From Nocardiopsis sp. NRRL B-16309 (GTDB lineage Bacteria; Actinomycetota; Actinomycetes; Streptosporangiales; Streptosporangiaceae), in NCBI RefSeq assembly GCF_001279585.1, contig NZ_LGEC01000111.1, positions 1-7,098 of the forward strand: a DNA stretch of 7,098 bases, in the 5' to 3' direction. How positions within the stretch are numbered: position 1 is the stretch's first letter; every line of letters begins with the position of its first letter. Shown here one piece after another: positions 1 through 5,429 of this stretch. The notes beneath the pieces were generated by a model that was not told where the DNA came from, did not search any database, and saw only the letters and a list, made by a program, of their open reading frames with translations. Made by a program: the position numbers and the translations under genes.

Positions 1-26
1 GCTTGTGAAGTGTGATGGCGATCAAA

Positions 27-49
27 GGCCCCAGCGCACTGCCGGGGCC
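27..49 (-). terminator. Hairpin terminator candidate behind the Rpn-like gene
   Basis: Arms 27-35 and 41-49 can pair over nine positions with one A/C mismatch, around a five-base loop. On the minus strand the hairpin begins 18 bases after the stop codon of the Rpn-like gene and is followed by TTT, so it could be a weak intrinsic terminator for that gene. The U-tract is short, as is common in GC-rich actinomycetes. Seen directly: the pairing. Inferred: the function. Confidence 0.45.
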
Positions 50-67
50 GTGACGGTCGTGGGCGTC

Positions 68-343
68 TCAGTCGAAGAGCTCTTCCGCTGTCGTGGCGGT
101 GATGGCACGGTCGAACCAGGTGTCGAGCTGGTCGAGGTCGTCGCAGGCGTTGATCAGTGAGCGTTCGTGTTCGCTCACAGGGATGCCCCGACGCTCCAAC
201 AGCCGCAGGAGCGCATCATGCTTGGCCAGCAGCTGCCCCTCTTCTCGGCCTTCCTCTCGGCCTTCCTCTCGGCCCTCCTTCCGGCCTTGCCCGACGTACT
301 TGCGGGCGAAGTCGCTCTGCCACTCGTAGGTGCCGGTTGCCAT
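68..343 (-). CDS. Possible intragenic short product of the Rpn-like gene (RpnS-like)
   Basis: An in-frame ATG at codon 209 of the Rpn-like gene (343-341) is preceded by GGGAGG at 349-354 with a five-base gap, which is a much better ribosome-binding site than the full-length start has. It would make a 91-residue protein holding the GREE repeat helix and the C-terminal domain but no nuclease core. Established knowledge: in enterobacterial rpn genes a short C-terminal protein made from inside the gene blocks the toxicity of the full-length nuclease. Inference: this gene may use the same arrangement. The counter-argument is that TGG-GAG-GAA simply encodes Trp-Glu-Glu and could look like an SD by chance. 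Confidence 0.32.
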   Translation of the reverse strand: MATGTYEWQSDFARKYVGQGRKEGREEGREEGREEGQLLAKHDALLRLLERRGIPVSEHERSLINACDDLDQLDTWFDRAITATTAEELFD

Positions 344-967
344 GAGTTCCTCCCACATGAGCCGAGCCGACTCGCTGAGCTTCGACTCGATGAAGTCATT
401 GTAGATAAGACGTGTGTGATCGGGCAGTGGATCGAGGGCAGCCTCGGTGGCTTTGAGCACTGCGGGGTCGTCACCGTGTGCGGCGGCAGAGAGCACGGAC
501 AGCTCTGGAAGAGCGCGAGCCCTCTCGATGTCGTCGATGACCGGTGTGTTGCTCGGCCCCATCACAGCGGGAGCAAGAGTGGTACCGCCCGCCTCGAACC
601 GGATGGGTTCTCTGGCCCACCGCTCGGTGCTGCTGTCCGGGCAGACCACCATCAGCCGAACCGGACAGCGGATCAGCTCCCAGACCGTGGCCACGTAGAG
701 GGGCCACGAGAAGGGCTTGTCCGGATCCTTCTTGTGCTGTACCTCCGCGATGATGGCCATCTGCTTGGCCCCGTGCTCGTCGTAGAGGACGATGACGCTG
801 TCGGATTTGAACGGGACGGGTTTGAGCTTGGTGTGATCGGTGCACCCCAGCTCGACTCGTGAGTAGTCCGGGACAGGGAAGCCGATGGTGTCGCGGAGCA
901 TGATCGGAGCCAGTTCCGGGTTGTTCTGGAACAACCGCACCTTGAGTTCATGATCGAAGCCGGGCAT
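68..967 (-). CDS. Rpn/YhgA-like PD-(D/E)XK nuclease-family protein
   Basis: This 299-residue protein resembles the Rpn (recombination-promoting nuclease, YhgA-like, 'putative transposase') family. Members have an N-terminal PD-(D/E)XK-type nuclease fold and a charged, repeat-containing C-terminus; several enterobacterial ones are DNA nucleases linked to phage defence. Visible here: a possible nuclease core with D56 (in KSDSVIVL) and E75-x-Q77-x-K79 (in AIIAEVQHKKD), a following W/Y-rich helix, and a Lys/Arg/Glu-rich segment at 228-244 made of GREE repeats, probably helical. A C-terminal domain of about 55 residues follows. The start at 967 has no Shine-Dalgarno, but TAGCGT lies six bases upstream, so the mRNA may be leaderless. 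An internal start at codon 209 is listed separately. Codon use looks less GC-biased than in the neighbours, which suggests later acquisition. Family assignment is by motif and layout only; catalytic activity is unproven. Confidence 0.72.
   Translation of the reverse strand: MPGFDHELKVRLFQNNPELAPIMLRDTIGFPVPDYSRVELGCTDHTKLKPVPFKSDSVIVLYDEHGAKQMAIIAEVQHKKDPDKPFSWPLYVATVWELIRCPVRLMVVCPDSSTERWAREPIRFEAGGTTLAPAVMGPSNTPVIDDIERARALPELSVLSAAAHGDDPAVLKATEAALDPLPDHTRLIYNDFIESKLSESARLMWEELMATGTYEWQSDFARKYVGQGRKEGREEGREEGREEGQLLAKHDALLRLLERRGIPVSEHERSLINACDDLDQLDTWFDRAITATTAEELFD
239..286 (-). repeat. In-frame 12-bp tandem repeat (four units) coding for GREE
   Basis: Four 12-base units lie end to end at 239-250, 251-262, 263-274 and 275-286. 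The two middle units are identical (TTCCTCTCGGCC on the plus strand); the outer two differ at two or three positions. Read on the minus strand they encode GRKE-GREE-GREE-GREE. Because the unit is a multiple of three, gain or loss of copies would lengthen or shorten a charged helix without shifting the frame. Such Gly/Arg/Glu repeats are common in the C-terminal part of Rpn-like proteins. Confidence 0.85.
348..403 (-). promoter_or_regulatory. Internal promoter/SD candidate inside the Rpn-like gene
   Basis: On the minus strand, TACAAT (398-403) is one base from the -10 consensus and would start transcription near 391, about 48 bases before the internal ATG at 343. The -35 region 17 bases upstream (TGCCCG) is poor. 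The GGGAGG Shine-Dalgarno sits at 349-354. Together they could drive a short C-terminal product. TACAAT also encodes Tyr-Asn of the reading frame, so chance cannot be excluded. Confidence 0.28.
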
Positions 968-973
968 GGCTGA

Positions 974-979
974 ACGCTA
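974..979 (-). promoter_or_regulatory. -10 element (TAGCGT) for leaderless start of the Rpn-like gene
   Basis: TAGCGT fits the TANNNT -10 pattern of actinobacterial housekeeping promoters and ends exactly six bases before the ATG at 967, so transcription would begin at or next to the A of the start codon. No Shine-Dalgarno is visible between them. A TTGACT also lies at 984-989, but it is only four bases upstream of the hexamer and cannot serve as its -35. Confidence 0.42.
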
Positions 980-1031
980 CAGAGAGTCAATGCTCCGTGC
1001 TGGCGAATGAGCGAATCGGCTCGTGGGCGAC

Positions 1032-2048
1032 TCAGGTCCAGGGGTCCAGGGCGTGTTTGCCCTGGGTACGCCTCGCCTCCAGGTCGCGGAGGACCTGTGG
1101 TCCTTCCGCCAGGGCATGGACGGTCGGTGTTCCGGGCCGGTAGACGCCGACGGACACCAGGTCGCGTAGCTCACCCAGCAGGTCGGCGTACATTCCCGGC
1201 GCGGAGGCGGCCAGGGTTCCGATGTGCAGCCCCTTGACCTGTACCGGGTGGCGGAAGGTCAGGTCATGGGAGTTCAGCGTCGCCTCGCCCGAACTGTTGC
1301 CGAACACCACCACGCGACCGGTGATCGGTTTCGCCACCGCCAGGCTCGTGTCGAATGTCGCCCTGCCCACGGACTCCAGGACGAGGTCGACCCCGTCCGT
1401 CAAGCGCATGATCTCCGCGGCGAGGGCAGGATGCGAGCTGTCCAGCACTTCGTGGGTTCCCAGTGTCCGGACCGCGTCGTGCTTGGCCGGGGACGCGGTG
1501 CCGATCACCCGTGCTCCGTAGTGCAGGGCCAGCCTGACGGCGGCCTGTCCGACCCCTCCGGCCGCCGCGTGGACCAGGACGACCGATCCCGGGCGGACCC
1601 CGCCGAGGGGGACCAGCGCGGCGAGGGCCGTCGTCCAGTTGAGTTCCATCCCCAGAGCCGCCGCGTCGGCCCAGCCGTCCGGGACGTCGATCGCACGCGC
1701 CGCGGGCATCGTCATGTACTGGGCGAAGGCGCCGGGGCCGGTGCCGACCACACGGGCTCCGAGGGGCGGCGTCCGCACGTCGGGTCCGGCTCCGACGACC
1801 TCGCCGACGGCCTCGAAACCCGCCACGTAGGGCGCGTCCGGGCCGCCGCCGTAGCTGCCACGGGTCTGCATGGCGTCGGCGAAGTTCACGCCCGCCGCCG
1901 TCACCCGAAGGAGGAGGTCGTCCGGTCCGGGATCGGGCAGGGGGACATCGGTCGCCAGGGCCATGTCGGACGGTCCGCGCCGGGAGTGCTGAACCAGGGC
2001 GGACATGACCGGAGTGCCGACGGAGGGGCGATTGCCGAAGGTGCGCAT
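1032..2048 (-). CDS. Zinc-independent quinone oxidoreductase-like MDR enzyme
   Basis: This 338-residue medium-chain dehydrogenase/reductase belongs to the NADPH:quinone oxidoreductase (QOR/zeta-crystallin-like) branch, soluble and probably NADPH-dependent. Visible marks: an N-terminal GroES-like domain with AAGVNFAD (51-58) and GFEAVGEV (77-84); the Rossmann nucleotide loop AAAGGVGQAAV at 161-171; and the family's C-terminal signature EARRTQGKHALDP near 325-336. There is no cysteine in the whole protein, so it lacks both the catalytic and the structural zinc sites of classical alcohol dehydrogenases. Full length is normal for the family. The start at 2048 is preferred because a promoter -10 lies six bases upstream (leaderless); ATG at codon 15 (2006), where many homologues begin, is the alternative and has no SD. 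It follows the MerR gene by 35 bases. The substrate cannot be read from the sequence: quinones or reactive enones are typical. Confidence 0.88.
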   Translation of the reverse strand: MRTFGNRPSVGTPVMSALVQHSRRGPSDMALATDVPLPDPGPDDLLLRVTAAGVNFADAMQTRGSYGGGPDAPYVAGFEAVGEVVGAGPDVRTPPLGARVVGTGPGAFAQYMTMPAARAIDVPDGWADAAALGMELNWTTALAALVPLGGVRPGSVVLVHAAAGGVGQAAVRLALHYGARVIGTASPAKHDAVRTLGTHEVLDSSHPALAAEIMRLTDGVDLVLESVGRATFDTSLAVAKPITGRVVVFGNSSGEATLNSHDLTFRHPVQVKGLHIGTLAASAPGMYADLLGELRDLVSVGVYRPGTPTVHALAEGPQVLRDLEARRTQGKHALDPWT

Positions 2049-2054
2049 GGCCCG

Positions 2055-2087
2055 AAGGTAGAACCCTCACACCGGGGGGAAGGTCAA
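2055..2087 (-). promoter_or_regulatory. MerR-type promoter/operator for the oxidoreductase
   Basis: On the minus strand a consensus-like -35 TTGACC (2082-2087) is followed by a -10-like TACCTT (2055-2060). The 21-base gap (20 if CTACCT is used) is longer than the usual 17. A stretched spacer with an imperfect dyad (ACCTTCC and AGGGTT halves) is the hallmark of promoters that MerR-family proteins activate by DNA untwisting; the E. coli copA promoter recognised by CueR begins with the same TTGACCTTCCCC. The -35 overlaps the TGA stop of the MerR gene directly upstream, and the -10 ends six bases before the oxidoreductase ATG. The sequence elements are seen; control by the neighbouring MerR is inferred. 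Confidence 0.6.
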
Positions 2088-2458
2088 CCCCTGTCCGGCC
2101 CCTGCCGGCCGCGGGCGTCCCGCAGATAGGTGTCGAGGCTGTCCTGCTGCGCGGCCAGGTCGGCGATCCGCGCGGCCACGTTGTCGCGGTACCGCTGGAC
2201 CTCGTCCAGGAACTCGTCGCACACGGAGCTGATGGGCGTGGCCTCGTCCTCCAGGTGCGGCAGGACCTCCCGGACGAGGCGCAGCGGCAGCCCCACGTCC
2301 AGGAGCGAGCGGACCCGGCGCACCCGGGCGATCGTGAAGTCGCAGTAGTCGCGGTAGCCGTTGCCGTGTCGGCCGGGGGTGATCAGCCCCTCGTCCTCGT
2401 AGTGCCGCAGGGCCCGTACGCTCGCGCCGCTGACGCGGGACGCCTGTCCGATCCTCAT
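2084..2458 (-). CDS. MerR-family transcriptional regulator
   Basis: A 124-residue regulator with the typical N-terminal winged helix-turn-helix: MRIGQASRVSG, then ASVRALRHYEDEGLI, then GNGYRDY, followed by a long C-terminal dimerisation helix ending in QQDSLDTYL. It has no effector domain beyond the coiled coil and only two isolated cysteines, so metal binding of the CueR/ZntR kind or a SoxR iron-sulfur cluster is unlikely. Its position just before the oxidoreductase, and the long-spacer promoter at its stop codon, suggest it controls that enzyme, possibly in response to quinones or electrophiles (inference). Start choice: 2458 matches the conserved family start but has no SD; ATG 2509 adds 17 basic residues and has GGGAG six bases upstream, so it is a serious alternative. 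Confidence 0.87.
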   Translation of the reverse strand: MRIGQASRVSGASVRALRHYEDEGLITPGRHGNGYRDYCDFTIARVRRVRSLLDVGLPLRLVREVLPHLEDEATPISSVCDEFLDEVQRYRDNVAARIADLAAQQDSLDTYLRDARGRQGPDRG

Positions 2459-2477
2459 ACCGGGTCCAACACCCGGT
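2459..2477. promoter_or_regulatory. 19-bp perfect inverted repeat abutting the MerR start
   Basis: ACCGGGT and ACCCGGT form perfect seven-base arms around a five-base centre (CCAAC). The repeat touches the ATG at 2458. It may be an autoregulatory operator or, in mRNA, a hairpin that blocks ribosome access. If translation starts at 2509 instead, it lies inside the coding region. Confidence 0.4.
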
Positions 2478-2534
2478 CGGCCCCGCCGCTTCCGGACCGG
2501 GTCGAGCATCCCTCGCTCCCGTCCTCGCGGGTGC

Positions 2535-2556
2535 CGGAGCCCGGACCGCGGCTCCG
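2535..2556 (-). terminator. Hairpin between ogt-like and MerR genes
   Basis: CGGAGCC (2535-2541) and GGCTCCG (2550-2556) pair perfectly over seven bases around an eight-base loop. The hairpin lies about 46 bases behind the methyltransferase stop codon and ahead of the MerR start, so it may end the ada-alkA/ogt transcript. There is no U-tract, and in DNA this GC-rich some hairpins arise by chance. Confidence 0.28.
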
Positions 2557-2602
2557 ACTCTGGTCCCCGACCCCGAAGCCGGAGGCCTGACCGGGCCGGG
2601 GG

Positions 2603-3193
2603 TCAGCGGTGTGCGGCGGCGGTCCTGGCCTCCAGGGCGAGGAAGAACTTCTTGCGCTCCAGCCCGCCCGCGTAGCCGGTCAGTGTGCCGTCCGCTCCGA
2701 TCACGCGGTGGCAGGGCACGATGATGCTGATCGGGTTGCGGCCGTTGGCCATGCCCACCGCGCGCGAGGCGGTCGGCCGGCCCAGCTCCTCCGCGAGCTG
2801 TCCGTAGCTGGACGTCTCCCCGTACGGGATCGTCGTCAGTCCCGCCCACACCCGCAGCTGCCACGGGGTGCCCGCCGGGGCGAGCGGCAGGTCGAAGACG
2901 GTCAGCTCGCCCGCGAAGTAGGCCTCCAGCTGCCGGACCGCCTCGCGGAAGGGCGCCGGGTCCGACACCCAGTGCTCGGGGACCGGTCGCGGCGCGCCGT
3001 CCTTGGCCGGGGTCGTCACGCCGCCGAGGGCCTCGCCGTCGCCGTACAGGGTCAGTTCGCCGACGGGGGAGTCCATGACGGTGTAGCGCGTGGGGCCCGG
3101 GAGCGGCGTCCGGAACTCCTCCACCTCGCTCCTCCTGGGCGCTGACCGCTCGATCGCCATGTCCAGTGGGAGTGTGTCCTGCTCGATGCCCAT
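2603..3193 (-). CDS. ogt: Methylated-DNA--protein-cysteine methyltransferase (Ogt type)
   Basis: This 196-residue suicide enzyme transfers alkyl groups from O6-alkylguanine (and O4-alkylthymine) in DNA to its own cysteine. The active-site motif PCHRVIG carries the acceptor C161; SRAVG with R144 (the base-flipping arginine), the NGRNP hinge (150-154) and YAGGLERKKFFL (174-185) are all in place. The N-terminal domain starts around TRYTVMDSPVGELTLYG (35-51). Start 3193 is chosen because GAAGGGG lies at 3200-3206, six bases upstream. An in-frame ATG at 3259 overlaps the AdaA-AlkA stop as ATGA and would add 22 residues, allowing translational coupling. Either way the gene sits 62 bases or less behind ada-alkA and is almost certainly co-transcribed, supplying the methyltransferase activity that the fusion protein lacks. 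Confidence 0.93.
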   Translation of the reverse strand: MGIEQDTLPLDMAIERSAPRRSEVEEFRTPLPGPTRYTVMDSPVGELTLYGDGEALGGVTTPAKDGAPRPVPEHWVSDPAPFREAVRQLEAYFAGELTVFDLPLAPAGTPWQLRVWAGLTTIPYGETSSYGQLAEELGRPTASRAVGMANGRNPISIIVPCHRVIGADGTLTGYAGGLERKKFFLALEARTAAAHR

Positions 3194-3255
3194 GCCGGTC
3201 CCCTTCGTCCGTTCCGAGTCTGTCGTGTTCGGCGCCATGGTCGCCACCCCCGGTG

Positions 3256-4830
3256 TCATTCCGCGCTCCGAGCGGGGACGGCCGCGGCCCGGTCCTCCTG
3301 TGCGTCGGCCAAAGAGGCCCACAGCAGGTGGTTGGCGTACGAGCGCCACGGGCTCCAGTCGAGGGCGTCCCGGGCCGCCGCCCCCGGGGTGGTCGTGCGG
3401 CCCCGGGCCTCCAACGCGAGCCGGACGCCCAGGTCCCCGTGCAGGAACACGTCCGGGTCGCCGAGGCCGCGCATCCGGATGTAGCCCGCCGTCCAGGGGC
3501 CGATCCCGCGGAGCGACAGGAGCGCCCGCTCGGTCTCCTCCCGGTCGCAGCCCGGCCCCAGGTCGACCTTTCCGACCGCGACCGCCTCCGCCAGGCCGGT
3601 CAGCGCGCGCCCGCGGGAGACGGGGATCGACAGGTCGGTGGGATCCGCCTCCGCCAGCGTCTCCGCGGAGGGGAACAGGTGGGTCAGTCCGCCGCCGGAA
3701 GCCACCAGGCACGGGGGCAGCGGTTCGCCGAAGCGTTCGACGAGGCGTCCCGCGAGCGTGCGGGCGGCGCGTACGGACACCTGCTGGCCGAGGACGGCAC
3801 GGACGGCCAGCTCAGACGGGTCGACGTGCCCCGGGGACCGCAGGCCCGGACGGGCCCGGACCAGGGGACCCAGGAGCGGGTCCGCGCCCAGCACCTCCTC
3901 CACCGCTCTGGGGTCCGCGTCGAGGTCGAGGAGCTGGCGGCACCGCCGGACGGCGCTGGACAGGTCGCGGGGCTCGGTCAGGCGCAGGCGGCACAGCACG
4001 TGGCCCTCGCCCTCCGACAGCTCCACCAGTCCCGGGCCGTGGGGCAGCGGCAGTGTCCGCCGGTACACCCACCGGGAGCGGCGGGCGCCGCCCCGCGTCC
4101 GCGGCGTGGCCGCGCCGTCCCCCGAGCCACCGTCTCCCGGCTCGACCTCGACGAACTCCTCGACGCCGGGCACCGCCCGCGCGCCGAGGAAGGCCAGCAT
4201 CGTGCCGAGCTCGATGGGCGCCCGGTAGGGCAGGCGCAGGGTGATCGCGCCGGTCGGTGCCACCGACGTGGCGCGGTGGCCCGCCTCACGCATCTGCGTG
4301 GGGGAGCGGTCGAACACCGCGCGCATCGTCTCGTTGAACTGGCGCACGCTGGCGAAGCCGGCCGCGAAGGCCACGTCCGTCATCGGCATGTCCGTGGTCT
4401 CCACCAGGATCCTGGCCGTCTGGGCGCGCTCGGTGCGTGCCAGGGCCAGCGGGCCGGCGCCCACCTCGGCCGCGAGGAGCCGGTTGAGCTGGCGTTCGCT
4501 GTAGCCGACGGCCGAGGCCAGGCCGCCGACGCCGCCCCGGTCGACCGCGCCGTCCTGGATGAGCCGCATCGCCCGGCCGACGACGTCGGCCCGCATGTTC
4601 CACTGCGGTGATCCGGGCGTGAGGTCGGGTCGGCACCGTTTGCAGGCGCGGAAGCCCGCCTCCTGCGCCGCGGCGGCGGATGGATAGAACCGGGTGTTCG
4701 CCCGCTTGGGGGTGACGGCGGGGCAACTCGGGCGGCAGTAGATGCCCGTGGTCCGCACAGCGGTGTAGAACACTCCGTCGAAGCGGGCGTCACGGCTGTG
4801 TACGGCGCGGTAGCGCTGGTCGTCGTCCAT
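3256..4830 (-). CDS. AdaA-AlkA fusion: alkylation sensor/AraC activator and 3-methyladenine glycosylase
   Basis: A 524-residue multidomain protein that joins the regulatory half of Ada to AlkA. Residues 1-75 are the Ada zinc domain with all four ligands, C32 and C36 (CRPSC) and C63 and C66 (CKRC); in E. coli Ada the first of these accepts methyl groups from phosphotriesters and switches the protein to an activator. Residues about 78-185 are an AraC-type helix-turn-helix pair. Residues about 192-305 form the AlkA N-terminal domain, interrupted by a Gly/Arg-rich stretch (232-252). The rest is the HhH-GPD glycosylase: VLGQQVSV (346-353), hairpin LRGIGPWTAGY (440-450) and catalytic D466, aligned with E. 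coli AlkA D238. It removes 3-methyladenine and related bases. Start 4830 matches homologues beginning MxDD; a GTG at 4884 lies inside a palindrome, and ATG 4842 is also possible. No strong SD is seen. Ogt follows directly. Confidence 0.92.
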   Translation of the reverse strand: MDDDQRYRAVHSRDARFDGVFYTAVRTTGIYCRPSCPAVTPKRANTRFYPSAAAAQEAGFRACKRCRPDLTPGSPQWNMRADVVGRAMRLIQDGAVDRGGVGGLASAVGYSERQLNRLLAAEVGAGPLALARTERAQTARILVETTDMPMTDVAFAAGFASVRQFNETMRAVFDRSPTQMREAGHRATSVAPTGAITLRLPYRAPIELGTMLAFLGARAVPGVEEFVEVEPGDGGSGDGAATPRTRGGARRSRWVYRRTLPLPHGPGLVELSEGEGHVLCRLRLTEPRDLSSAVRRCRQLLDLDADPRAVEEVLGADPLLGPLVRARPGLRSPGHVDPSELAVRAVLGQQVSVRAARTLAGRLVERFGEPLPPCLVASGGGLTHLFPSAETLAEADPTDLSIPVSRGRALTGLAEAVAVGKVDLGPGCDREETERALLSLRGIGPWTAGYIRMRGLGDPDVFLHGDLGVRLALEARGRTTTPGAAARDALDWSPWRSYANHLLWASLADAQEDRAAAVPARSAE

Positions 4831-4876
4831 CACGGGACCCATGCTTCCCGACGCCGACCCCCGGTGCTGGCGGTTT

Positions 4877-4893
4877 TCGGACACGGTGTCCGA
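4877..4893. promoter_or_regulatory. 17-bp perfect palindrome upstream of ada-alkA
   Basis: TCGGACACGGTGTCCGA has eight-base perfect arms around one central base. It lies 46 bases before the ada-alkA start in the non-coding gap behind the hypothetical gene, the usual place for an operator. It does not resemble the A-box/B-box of E. coli Ada. A dimeric repressor or activator (TetR, GntR or LexA-like size) is possible; the binder cannot be named. Confidence 0.5.
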
Positions 4894-4941
4894 GGGGGCC
4901 GCGGGCGGTCCTGAGGCGGTCGGGAGCCGGGTGGCTGGACG

Positions 4942-5283
4942 TCAGCCCTCGGACCGGTCCGGGGCCCCGGGGCCGCCTCCACCGCCGGGGTCACCGCTCT
5001 CCTCGGCGGCGTGCTCGCGCAGGTACTCGATGTAGACGGGGCGCAGGGCCTCGTGCACCTTCGGGTCGGACTCGGCGGACAGTGCCTCGTACAGGAAGCC
5101 GGAGGCCTGGGCGATGCTCGCCCGGCTGCCCTCCTCGTTCCCCGCCGCCGCCTCGGCGGCCGGGATCATCCGCAGCAGCTGCCAGAAGAACCGTACGTCC
5201 CAGCGCTTGCGCGCCAGGTCGATGGCGCGTTCCCGCAGCTCCTCTGTACTGGTCTGGTCGAAATCAGTGCTGTTTTCTCCCAT
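4942..5283 (-). CDS. Small conserved-type hypothetical protein
   Basis: I do not recognise a named family for this 113-residue, acidic, soluble protein. Residues 12-92 look mostly helical: TEELRERAIDLARKRWDVRF, then FWQLLRMIPAAEAAAGNEE, then a segment ending in LRPVYIEYLREHA. The tail (93-113) is disordered and Gly/Pro-rich. There is no signal peptide or membrane segment. I recall similar short proteins with a 'DVxFFWxLLxxxPAAE...G' core in actinomycetes, but this is from memory. Start 5283 has no SD; TATCTT six bases upstream suggests a leaderless mRNA. The gene is divergent from the B12-subunit gene (146 bases between). Its 3' end holds overlapping palindromes at 4950-4961 and 4959-4970 and a small hairpin across the stop (4933-4947), which may help end transcription before ada-alkA. 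Confidence 0.78.
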   Translation of the reverse strand: MGENSTDFDQTSTEELRERAIDLARKRWDVRFFWQLLRMIPAAEAAAGNEEGSRASIAQASGFLYEALSAESDPKVHEALRPVYIEYLREHAAEESGDPGGGGGPGAPDRSEG

Positions 5284-5289
5284 GGTCGG

Positions 5290-5295
5290 AAGATA
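5290..5295 (-). promoter_or_regulatory. -10 element (TATCTT) for leaderless start of the hypothetical gene
   Basis: TATCTT on the minus strand matches TANNNT and ends six bases before the ATG at 5283, the same geometry as at the oxidoreductase and Rpn-like genes. No SD lies between, and no clear -35 is seen. Confidence 0.45.
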
Positions 5296-5429
5296 CCCGC
5301 ACCCGTGCCCGCCATCCCGCAGTGACCTGCGTTACGCTGCTGACGAGTTCATCATCTCCGCCCCGTCCGACCGGCGGCGCTCTCACAAGGAGCACGGGAG
5401 GCCGGGGAAACGCACTGAGGGGTTTCGCC

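Noticed and set aside
167..862. Long plus-strand open frame antisense to the Rpn-like gene
   Set aside because: No SD or family motifs; it is the mirror frame of a real gene, and its LSAFLSALL stretch is just the antisense reading of the GREE repeat.
984..989. TTGACT as -35 of the Rpn-like gene
   Set aside because: Only four bases from the TAGCGT hexamer, far too close for a -35/-10 pair, and no other -10 fits downstream before the ATG.
1224..2129. Plus-strand open frame across the oxidoreductase
   Set aside because: Arg/Gly/His-rich composition typical of a shadow frame in GC-rich DNA; the minus-strand frame has clear MDR motifs.
3260..3712. Upstream extension of the Ogt reading frame into ada-alkA
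   Set aside because: The Arg/Gly/Pro-rich stretch has no similarity to Ogt; the frame is open by composition, and the SD at 3200-3206 marks the start.
3166..4611. Plus-strand open frame of about 480 codons opposite ada-alkA
   Set aside because: Long only because stops are rare in GC-rich DNA; no recognisable domain, and it opposes an intact, motif-rich gene.
5339..5429. B12 riboswitch ahead of the mutase subunit
   Set aside because: The leader is under 100 bases and shows no B12-box; cobalamin riboswitches are about twice as long.
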